This document shows, one piece after another, positions 1-4,849 of a stretch of 7,497 bases of DNA. The notes below the pieces were generated by a model. The model was not told where the DNA came from and ran no database searches. It saw only the letters and a list, made by a program, of their open reading frames with translations. Origin of the DNA: Methanobacterium sp. (GTDB lineage: Archaea; Methanobacteriota; Methanobacteria; Methanobacteriales; Methanobacteriaceae); the NCBI GenBank assembly GCA_028700095.1, contig JAQVTJ010000084.1, positions 1-7,497 of the forward strand. The letters are read 5' to 3'. The first letter of the stretch is position 1, and each line of letters starts with the position of its first letter. A program made the translations under genes and the position numbers.

Positions 1-40
1 TATTTGATATTTTTTTTTATAATAAAATAAAAAAGGTATA

Positions 41-74
41 TTATATAAAAATATAGATTAAGTTATATAATTTC
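41..74 (+). promoter_or_regulatory. Candidate promoter(s) of the ArcS-like gene
   Basis: Two TATA-like stretches lie upstream of the first gene, at 41-50 and 63-74. The second would place a start near 94 and give a leader of about 28 bases that includes the Shine-Dalgarno sequence at 110-113. The whole region is so AT-rich that TATA matches are common by chance, so the choice between the two is uncertain. Confidence 0.3.
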
Positions 75-121
75 TAAAAAAAAAAATTTTTATTTATATT
101 TATATTTTTGAGGAAAATCTT

Positions 122-1033
122 ATGAAAATCCCATGTATTATTGATGAATCACTTTATAGAATGGAAGCTGTTAGATGGAGAAAAAGAATGGGTTTACTCC
201 AACCAATTGGAGGTGTTATTGTTATATTACCATGTAGTATGAGAAAACCTTATTCAACGTCTAAATCCCATACAATTTTTATGAGAGCAACAAAAAATAT
301 ACAGGAAGCTATTTTAACCTCACCCTTTGGTGTTTGTCCTCGTGAAATGGAACGTACATATCCTATACAATCATATGATACATCAACCACAGGAACCTGG
401 TCAAAAGAAGAGATAGATGTAACAGGAGAATGTTTAAAAGATTATGTTAAAGACAAAGATGTTATAGCTCATGTATCAGGTGGTTATAGAGAAGTGTGTG
501 AAACATATTTGGATGATGCCATATACACCTGTAATGATGGTAGAACCACCTCATGGGATTCTATGGATAATCTTAAAATGGAAGTTAAAAAATATCCAAG
601 GGTTAAAACCAAGGAAAAACGGTTGAATGGATTTAGATCCATTGCAAGATATCAGTTTAAAACTACTCAAGCAGATTTATTAATTCCAGAAGGAACTAAA
701 GCTGTTGGAAGATTCACTAAAAGAATGTTATATGAAAAAGAACAAATTGCAACATTATCCTTTGAAACAGGTTTATATTCTCTTAATTTAAAAGGTGGCC
801 AGATATTAAAGGAAATTGGTGTAAATTGGGTTGAAATTGATTTTGATATGAAAACTAATACACTTTTCAATCCAGGAATAGATAATGCAGATCCTAATAT
901 AATACCCAAAGATGAGGTTGTAATTTTAAGAAACAATGAAGTAGTGGGTGTGGGTAAAGCTGTATTAAATGGTGAAGAAATGGTTAAATCCACTAAAGGT
1001 GTGGGTGTACGTATAAGGCACAGAGTTAAATAA
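122..1033 (+). CDS. arcS: Archaeosine synthase (ArcS/TgtA2)-like protein with PUA domain, short form
   Basis: The 303-residue product resembles the catalytic and C-terminal parts of ArcS, which converts preQ0 at position 15 of archaeal tRNA towards archaeosine; in some archaea it acts with a radical-SAM partner, RaSEA. Residues 37-50 (PCSMRKPYSTSKSH) fit exactly the ArcS signature PC-x3-KPY-x2-S-x2-H, with Cys38 as the candidate catalytic cysteine. A second conserved-looking block is HVSGGYREV at about 117-125. Residues 185-303 look like a PUA RNA-binding domain ending in GKAVLNGEEMVKSTKGVGVR. Full-length euryarchaeal ArcS is about twice as long because of an N-terminal TGT-like domain, which is absent here. 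The 121 bases upstream are non-coding, so it is not simply cut by the window edge. The start is supported by GAGG at 110-113, eight bases before the ATG. It could be a split or naturally minimal ArcS. The family call is firm; the exact reaction is inferred. Confidence 0.85.
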   Translation: MKIPCIIDESLYRMEAVRWRKRMGLLQPIGGVIVILPCSMRKPYSTSKSHTIFMRATKNIQEAILTSPFGVCPREMERTYPIQSYDTSTTGTWSKEEIDVTGECLKDYVKDKDVIAHVSGGYREVCETYLDDAIYTCNDGRTTSWDSMDNLKMEVKKYPRVKTKEKRLNGFRSIARYQFKTTQADLLIPEGTKAVGRFTKRMLYEKEQIATLSFETGLYSLNLKGGQILKEIGVNWVEIDFDMKTNTLFNPGIDNADPNIIPKDEVVILRNNEVVGVGKAVLNGEEMVKSTKGVGVRIRHRVK

Positions 1034-1057
1034 TCCTGATATAATATAATAATTTTT

Positions 1058-1080
1058 ATTAAAAAAATTTCTTTTTTAAT
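1058..1080 (+). terminator. Weak A/T hairpin with T run after arcS
   Basis: A 9-bp inverted repeat (1058-1066 with 1072-1080, 5-base loop) begins 25 bases after the arcS stop, and its descending arm holds six T. It is made of A-T pairs only. In archaea an oligo-T tract alone can terminate, so this is a plausible end for the arcS transcript. Confidence 0.35.
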
Positions 1081-1132
1081 ATAAAGTATAAATAGCATAA
1101 ATATGAAAAAATAGATGTACTTTATTTTATTT

Positions 1133-1149
1133 GAAATTAATATAAAAAA
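1133..1149 (+). promoter_or_regulatory. Candidate promoter of the DUF59 gene
   Basis: A TATA-like run (TAATATAAAAAA, 1138-1149) is preceded by GAAA at 1133-1136, which resembles a BRE. It lies at the right distance for transcription to start near 1169, giving a short leader that contains the GAGGG ribosome binding site at 1173-1177. Confidence 0.4.
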
Positions 1150-1185
1150 AAATATATTAGGAATAAATTTTCGAGGGAATATATT

Positions 1186-1476
1186 ATGTCAGAAGAACTA
1201 GTAGAAAAATTAAAAACAGCACTTTCATCAGTGGCAGATCCACATATGGGAGTAAGTATTGTGGAAATGGGACTTGTAACTGGAATTGAAGCTGATGAAG
1301 AAGCAAAAACAGCTAAAATTACAATTACACCTACTAACCCTGGATGTATGAGTGCCGCAAACATGGCCATGCAAGCAAAAACTGCTGCTGAAGCTCTTGA
1401 TGAAATAGATAAGGCAGAGGTTATTGTTGAAGGTCATATGATGGCTGATGCAATCTGTGATATGGTAAATAAATAA
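1186..1476 (+). CDS. MIP18/DUF59-family iron-sulfur cluster assembly protein
   Basis: The 96-residue product has the layout of the DUF59 (MIP18, SufT-like) family, which helps assemble or deliver Fe-S clusters in the cytoplasm. Residues 8-35 give the family opening (LKTALSSVADPHMGVSIVEMG), with DPH where DPE is usual. Residues 46-54 (ITITPTNPGC) contain the single conserved cysteine, Cys54, in the expected place before a helix. The usual GCP is GCM here, and the C terminus (VEGHMMADAICDMVNK) lacks the Pro-Trp pair common in this family, so it is a diverged branch. The start has a strong GAGGG at 1173-1177, eight bases from the ATG. It stands 152 bases after arcS and 27 bases before the kinase gene, with a T tract between. 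Methanogens are rich in Fe-S enzymes, so the role fits, but the target proteins are unknown. Confidence 0.75.
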   Translation: MSEELVEKLKTALSSVADPHMGVSIVEMGLVTGIEADEEAKTAKITITPTNPGCMSAANMAMQAKTAAEALDEIDKAEVIVEGHMMADAICDMVNK

Positions 1477-1501
1477 TATATAAAAAAAAATTTTTTTTTT
1501 T
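1477..1501 (+). promoter_or_regulatory. TATA element and T tract before the kinase gene (terminator overlapping promoter)
   Basis: The 27 bases between the DUF59 stop and the kinase ATG hold TATATA, then nine A (1482-1490) and eleven T (1491-1501). The T tract is a good archaeal oligo-T terminator for the upstream gene. The TATA-like part, centred near 1477-1481, is 23-27 bases before the ATG at 1504, the spacing for transcription to begin at or next to the start codon. There is no Shine-Dalgarno sequence, which fits a leaderless transcript. Confidence 0.4.
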
Positions 1502-1503
1502 AT

Positions 1504-2058
1504 ATGATACATTGGAATATTGCAGCCATTGTTGGTGTTTCTGGTGTGGGTAAAACTTCACTTTGTACCTGTGCAGCAAAGGTTCTAGGATATAGATATG
1601 TGAACTATGGAAATTTAATGTTAGATGTGGCTCGATCTCTAGATCTTGCTCTAAATCGTGATGAACTGTTTAATTTAGATATTAAAGTTCAAGAAAGCAT
1701 CTGGAAAACTGCTGCTTATAAGATTAAAGATATGCAATTATCTTCCAATAAGATACTTGTTGATCTGCATGGTGTAGACCAATCTAATATTGGTTATATC
1801 ATATCTCTTCCAATTGGAATCATATCTCCAGATATTATAATCATAGTTGAATCATCATATGAAAATATAATTTACAGAAGAAGATCTGATAAAATCCGGA
1901 ATCGTAGATTGGAAAGTTTGGAATATATAATGGAATATATGAATATTTTAAGAATGTCAATGGTAGCATATTCTGTAATTTATGGATCTAATTTAGTTAT
2001 ACTTGAAAATGATGATTTTAAAATATGTTTAGATGAAATCGTTAAAATTCTATGTTAA
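1504..2058 (+). CDS. adkA: Archaeal-type adenylate kinase (AdkA family)
   Basis: The 184-residue product matches archaeal AdkA in order and spacing; AdkA makes two ADP from ATP and AMP in the cytoplasm. A P-loop is at 11-18 (GVSGVGKT). NYGNLMLDVA at 34-43 corresponds to the nucleoside-binding NFGTVMFEVA region and is followed by NRDEL. LVDLHG at 85-90 matches the VDTH strand, PDIIIIVE at 109-116 the next core strand, and the arginine-rich segment at 125-135 (RRRSDKIRNRR) the lid. The usual length is about 190 residues. The P-loop has the ordinary lysine, whereas the methanococcal enzymes I recall have Gly or Ser there. The GLPxW motif and some lid residues have diverged, so a paralogue or related small kinase is possible. 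In many archaea adkA lies among the ribosomal-protein genes; it does not here. The ATG has no Shine-Dalgarno, and no later start would keep the P-loop. Confidence 0.7.
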   Translation: MIHWNIAAIVGVSGVGKTSLCTCAAKVLGYRYVNYGNLMLDVARSLDLALNRDELFNLDIKVQESIWKTAAYKIKDMQLSSNKILVDLHGVDQSNIGYIISLPIGIISPDIIIIVESSYENIIYRRRSDKIRNRRLESLEYIMEYMNILRMSMVAYSVIYGSNLVILENDDFKICLDEIVKILC

Positions 2059-2224
2059 AATTATTAAATATAAATATAAAAAAAATTAGAAAAAATAGAA
2101 TGTAATATTTTTAGATGTTTCTTTTTTTATATTTATGGAATTTTATATTTTTTAAGAGAAAAGGATATATATGATGGAGTTTAAATCTTGAATCTACCCG
2201 AATATTCCATTGGACTATTTTGGT

Positions 2225-2237
2225 TTTATAATATAAA
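2225..2237 (+). promoter_or_regulatory. Candidate TATA box of tRNA-Ile
   Basis: A TATA-like run (TTTATAATATAAA) lies about 38 bases before the mature tRNA, consistent with a short 5' leader removed by RNase P. A second similar run at 2251-2262 is too close to the tRNA to be the main element. The 210 bases between the kinase stop and the tRNA otherwise hold only AT-rich spacer with a T run at 2122-2128. Confidence 0.35.
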
Positions 2238-2268
2238 AAACATCCTTTTTTTTATAATATAATGTATG

Positions 2269-2344
<76 letters not shown>

Positions 2345-2346
2345 AA

Positions 2347-2381
2347 TTTTTATTATATAAATTTTTTATACAATTTTTTTT
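2347..2381 (+). terminator. Oligo-T terminator after tRNA-Ile
   Basis: Three T runs of five (2347-2351), six (2362-2367) and eight (2374-2381) bases follow the tRNA with no strong hairpin. This is the typical archaeal oligo-T style of termination. Confidence 0.5.
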
Positions 2382-2671
2382 AGAATAATATCCTTAACAA
2401 GTAGGAAATAATTTAAAAACTAATATTTCTTTTTTATTAATTGTTGTTAAGAATGGGTTGTATTATATTATTTTTTCAAAAAATTTATATTTTATTAAAG
2501 AGAAAATATTTAGTTGGAGCAATTGTGTATAAAAAAAGAAATTTTCTAGGTATGGAGTATATATTTTTTCCACATTTTATTTACCTTATTTTTTTTTATT
2601 TTTAAAATAAAATCCCAAGTTATTATAACATTAACATATATTTAATTTTTAATTGAGATATGTTGTTAATA
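2382..2671. other. Non-coding spacer between tRNA-Ile and the trpF remnant
   Basis: No coding sequence or recognised RNA was seen. It holds two coaxial inverted repeats: an inner perfect 8-bp pair (2393-2400 with 2444-2451) and an outer 8-bp pair (2384-2391 with 2465-2472). Next comes an A/T-only palindrome with 9-base arms (2594-2612). Last is an imperfect hairpin next to the trpF end, 2633-2639 with 2658-2664, plus an outer pairing with a three-base bulge. In sequence this AT-rich such repeats arise easily by chance. Confidence 0.4.
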
Positions 2672-3375
2672 TTAGAGTTTTGCTTTTATTTCCATTATTT
2701 CATCTAATAGTTTGGGGTTTTTAATTCCGGGTGTGTCTTCTATTTCAGAATTTATATCTAAATAGTTTAAAGGTTTTCAAGTGTTTTTGTATCATTAATA
2801 TTTTGTGGATTTATTCCTCCGGTTAGGAGGATTTTTATATTAGGATTTATATTTTTAGCTATTTTAACAGCTTCTAATATTATTGGTGTGGGAATTTGGA
2901 ATGTTGTGTCTTTGCTTTTAATTTGGTTATTTAAAAGTAATCCATCACATGTTTTTGCAAAGTTTTCAATTTCTTTTAATTTGGAAATGGAAAATTTATT
3001 ATTATTTTTTGTGTCCATGGATTCTGGGGATATTTCAATAGCACGTATAATAGTAATATTTCTTTCAAGAGGTGTTCTTTGGAAACTTTCTATCCATTTT
3101 AAATATTTTATTTGGTTATATGTAAGAGAATGTAACTCCACAGTTCTTATTCCTGTTTTTTTCATTTTCATTACAACTTCTTCAGGATTATCTGGTTCTA
3201 ATACAAGAACTGCTCTATTTTTTTCTTTCATATTAGAAATTATGGTTATAATTTCTTGTAGTGTTACAAATCTCTTAGATTTTCTAATGTTAACAAATCC
3301 CATAAGATTAGTACCAGATGTTTCACATTTAGAAACATCTTCTAACCGGGTTATACCGCAGATTTTAATTTTCAT
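2672..3375 (-). pseudogene. trpF: Frameshifted phosphoribosylanthranilate isomerase (TrpF)
   Basis: The gene resembles TrpF, which isomerises phosphoribosylanthranilate in tryptophan synthesis. From the ATG at 3375 the product opens MKIKICGITR with the catalytic-type Cys6, and later has LLTGGINPQNI near the phosphate site. The frame then stops at 2767-2769 after 202 codons. The missing end is still present in the -1 frame from 2767 to 2675 (NYLDINSEIED, then TPGIKNPKLLDEIM), closing at the stop 2672-2674. One extra base near 2768-2771 would restore about 234 residues, near full length. Where TrpF normally has LLLD or ILLD with the catalytic aspartate, this has LLLNN; the following Gly-rich GxG loop is gone (IKSKDTT); and the late Ser-Gly is Ser-Glu. 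The gene therefore looks inactive beyond the frameshift. The ATG is preferred over a TTG twelve bases upstream because AAGGA (3392-3388) directly abuts that TTG. No other trp gene is adjacent. Confidence 0.85.
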
Positions 3376-3434
3376 TTTTTCTAACAATCCTTGAACTTTT
3401 ATTATTATTTTGGTTTGACTGCGTTTAACATTGT

Positions 3435-3466
3435 ATTATTATTATTATAATAATAATAATAATAAT
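3435..3466. repeat. ATT/AAT trinucleotide palindrome beside CCCGGGG
   Basis: Four ATT units, a central AT and four AAT units form a perfect 26-base palindrome (3435-3460), followed by two more AAT. CCCGGGG and seven T (3467-3480) come next. It lies 60-90 bases upstream of the trpF start and, read on the minus strand, provides a TATA-like element at a plausible distance for trpF transcription. It may equally be a simple slippage-generated repeat. Confidence 0.6.
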
Positions 3467-3480
3467 CCCGGGGTTTTTTT

Positions 3481-3817
3481 GCTTTTTTAAAGATATGTCC
3501 TTTAGAAATTTTATCCACAAGTACTAAAACCGGATTTTTATATATTTAATTTATCATTTTAGGGATTTTTTTTTCTATTTTCAGATATTTTTTTTAAAAT
3601 TAAAATGTCTGAAGATAATAATATATATGGGCAAGTTTCGCAGTTATTTTTCAAGTTTTATATTAAAGTTATTGAATGTTTCTATAGTTTATATATCCTA
3701 TAAATATATCCACACCTAACATCCATAAATGAAAAATATTTCTATACTCATATTATAAATAATAAGTAATACATTAAAGTGCTTTTTAAAGCTTTAGAGT
3801 ATGAATCTGTACATATA
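3481..3817. other. AT-rich non-coding spacer before the HTH-ACT gene
   Basis: I see no gene, RNA fold or mobile element in this stretch. It consists of T-rich and A-rich runs. All short frames lack a start with a ribosome binding site and have no recognisable protein character; the longer minus-strand frame reaching 4068 is the reverse of the HTH-ACT gene. Confidence 0.5.
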
Positions 3818-3842
3818 TTTATATAATTTAAGTATATATAAA
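3818..3842 (+). promoter_or_regulatory. Candidate promoter of the HTH-ACT gene
   Basis: Two TATA-like runs are present. One at 3818-3826 (TTTATATAA) would give a start near 3848 and a leader of about 12 bases. The other, at 3833-3842 (TATATATAAA), would start at or inside the coding region. Only a weak GTGAG at 3849-3853 precedes the ATG, so translation may rely on a very short leader. Confidence 0.3.
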
Positions 3843-3859
3843 TTAAATTGTGAGAATAA

Positions 3860-4363
3860 ATGTGGGACAGAATAAAACATAATTTTGAAAGATTTCCTGC
3901 ACGTATGGCTGTAGCAAGAAAAATAGTTGAGCTAGGATTAAGAGTGGGGGATAATGGTAAAATATATTGTGGAGATGTTGAAATTAGTGATGTGGCCCTT
4001 GCAAGATCAGTTAATGTAGATAGAAGAGCAATCAAATCCACTGTTGAGGTTATACTTGCAGATCCCAAGTTAGCAGAAATATTTAAGAATATATTTCCAG
4101 CTGGAACTTTGTTAAAAAATATTGCAAAGAATTTAGGATTTGGTGTTGTGGAAATTGAAGCAGAAGCTGAAAATCCTGGAATACTTGCTAGATCAACAGA
4201 ACTTATCTCAAAAAAGGGAATAAATATAAGACAAGCACATGCAGGGGATCCTGAGCTTGAAGAAAATCCAAGACTTACTATTATAACAGAAAAACCTATT
4301 GAAGGAAAGCTTATAAATGAATTTCTAAATATACCTGGTGTTAAAAAAGTATCAATATACTAA
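3860..4363 (+). CDS. HTH and ACT domain protein, probable amino-acid-responsive regulator
   Basis: The 167-residue product looks like the archaeal COG1707-type family, which joins an N-terminal helix-turn-helix-like region to a C-terminal ACT domain. Residues 10-68 (FPARMAVARKIVELGLRV ... ISDVALARSVNVDRRAIKSTVE) read as a winged-helix or HTH segment, with ALARSVNVDRRAI as the recognition-helix part. Residues 80-93 (PAGTLLKNIAKNLG) form a linker helix. Residues 96-167 (VVEIEAEAENPGILARSTELISKKGINIRQAHAG ... PGVKKVSIY) are a typical ACT fold, a small-molecule sensor that often binds amino acids, with the NPGIL turn that commonly contacts ligand. It is cytoplasmic and has no membrane segment. 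It stands alone, transcribed away from the trpF remnant and towards hypC. The ligand and target genes cannot be read from the sequence. The ATG at 3860 is the natural start although its ribosome binding site is weak. Confidence 0.75.
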   Translation: MWDRIKHNFERFPARMAVARKIVELGLRVGDNGKIYCGDVEISDVALARSVNVDRRAIKSTVEVILADPKLAEIFKNIFPAGTLLKNIAKNLGFGVVEIEAEAENPGILARSTELISKKGINIRQAHAGDPELEENPRLTIITEKPIEGKLINEFLNIPGVKKVSIY

Positions 4364-4393
4364 AAAATGTACTAACAAAAAATAGTAAACCAC

Positions 4394-4410
4394 ATTCTAA
4401 TTTTTAGAAT
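4394..4410. repeat. Small hairpin between convergent genes
   Basis: ATTCTAA (4394-4400) and TTAGAAT (4404-4410) form a perfect 7-bp stem with a TTT loop, between the ends of the HTH-ACT gene and hypC. No T run follows on the plus strand, so a terminator role for the HTH-ACT gene is uncertain. Confidence 0.4.
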
Positions 4411-4442
4411 AATCATAAAAATGTAAAAATAAACCTTTAAAA

Positions 4443-4480
4443 ACAAGAAAAAATAAAATATCAATTAAGATATTTTATTT
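4443..4480 (-). terminator. Hairpin and U run at the end of hypC
   Basis: A perfect 12-bp inverted repeat (4451-4462 with 4469-4480, 6-base loop) is followed on the minus strand by a T-rich tail. The stem includes two bases of the hypC stop codon (4481-4479), so the hairpin begins inside the gene end. It looks like a bacterial-style intrinsic terminator built from A-T pairs. Confidence 0.55.
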
Positions 4481-4712
4481 AGTTATCTTCCTCATCTAAA
4501 ACTTTTAAAAGTTCATCCCATGCTGCGAGGGATTCTTTAGCTTGTTCAGGAGATAATACTTCTATAGCGTATCCTGAATGTACTAAGACATGGCGACCTA
4601 TTTCTATGTCTCCGACTAAGTCTAATTTAGCCTGCTGTCTTACTCCACCAAAGTCTACTGTTGCTACGTTATCTTCTATTCCAACTATTTCAGCTGGTGC
4701 TGCTATACACAT
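4479..4712 (-). CDS. hypC: Hydrogenase maturation chaperone HypC
   Basis: The 77-residue product is a clear HypC/HupF family member of normal length. HypC works with HypD to build and carry the Fe(CN)2CO group into the large subunit of [NiFe] hydrogenases in the cytoplasm. It opens MCIAAP, with the essential Cys2 exposed once Met1 is removed and the conserved Pro6. The OB-fold core follows (VATVDFGGVRQQAKLDLV, 16-33), then GRHVLVHSGYAIEVL at 39-53, with the conserved His and Gly-Tyr-Ala. The C-terminal helix is acidic. GGAGGAG (4727-4721), eight bases before the ATG, is an excellent ribosome binding site. No other hyp gene is adjacent. It is divergent from the flavin oxidoreductase across 137 bases and convergent with the HTH-ACT gene. 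Methanogens use [NiFe] hydrogenases, so the gene fits the host. Confidence 0.95.
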   Translation of the reverse strand: MCIAAPAEIVGIEDNVATVDFGGVRQQAKLDLVGDIEIGRHVLVHSGYAIEVLSPEQAKESLAAWDELLKVLDEEDN

Positions 4713-4741
4713 ATCTACATCTCCTCCATTAAATAATTTTA

Positions 4742-4761
4742 TATCTAAATCATATTAGATA
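4742..4761. promoter_or_regulatory. Palindrome in the hypC/oxidoreductase divergent region, possible operator
   Basis: TATCTAA (4742-4748) and TTAGATA (4755-4761) are perfect inverted 7-base arms around ATCATA. The palindrome lies just downstream, in the hypC direction, of a TATA-like run at 4762-4770 that could serve hypC with a start near 4739. That placement suits a repressor site. This is inference from position and symmetry; no regulator is identified. Confidence 0.3.
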
Positions 4762-4790
4762 GATATATTTCTTATTATTTACTTAAATTG

Positions 4791-4820
4791 ATATTATATT
4801 ATTTGCTTTAATTATATAAA
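4791..4820 (+). promoter_or_regulatory. Candidate promoter of the flavin oxidoreductase
   Basis: TATA-like runs are at 4791-4801 and 4811-4820. The first gives a start near 4822-4826 and a leader of about 25 bases that keeps the GGAGG ribosome binding site at 4836-4840; the second would start beyond that site, so the first is preferred. Confidence 0.3.
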
Positions 4821-4849
4821 CATTATGTTATTTTTGGAGGAAATGTATT

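Noticed and set aside
667..1098. 143-codon minus-strand open frame
   Set aside because: Reverse of the PUA domain of the ArcS-like gene, with no independent coding character.
1137..1512. Two minus-strand open frames (77 and 94 codons)
   Set aside because: Both are reverse readings of the DUF59 gene, which has a strong ribosome binding site and family motifs.
2170..2224. Possible C/D box sRNA beginning ATGATGG
   Set aside because: The C-box-like element has one mismatch and no CTGA D box or internal C'/D' pair is found; the six-codon frame there is too short to call.
2755..2785. Programmed -1 frameshift in trpF
   Set aside because: The bases at the junction (GAA AAC CTT TAA) do not form a usual slippery heptamer, and active-site losses favour decay.
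2888..3394. 168-codon plus-strand open frame
   Set aside because: It is the reverse of trpF; the minus frame has clear TrpF motifs, while this one reads as hydrophobic low-complexity sequence.
3435..3466. CRISPR-like repeat array
   Set aside because: The repeat is a contiguous trinucleotide tract without spacers.
3748..4068. 106-codon minus-strand open frame
   Set aside because: It overlaps the start of the HTH-ACT gene in reverse and runs into AT-rich spacer; no ribosome binding site or recognisable protein.
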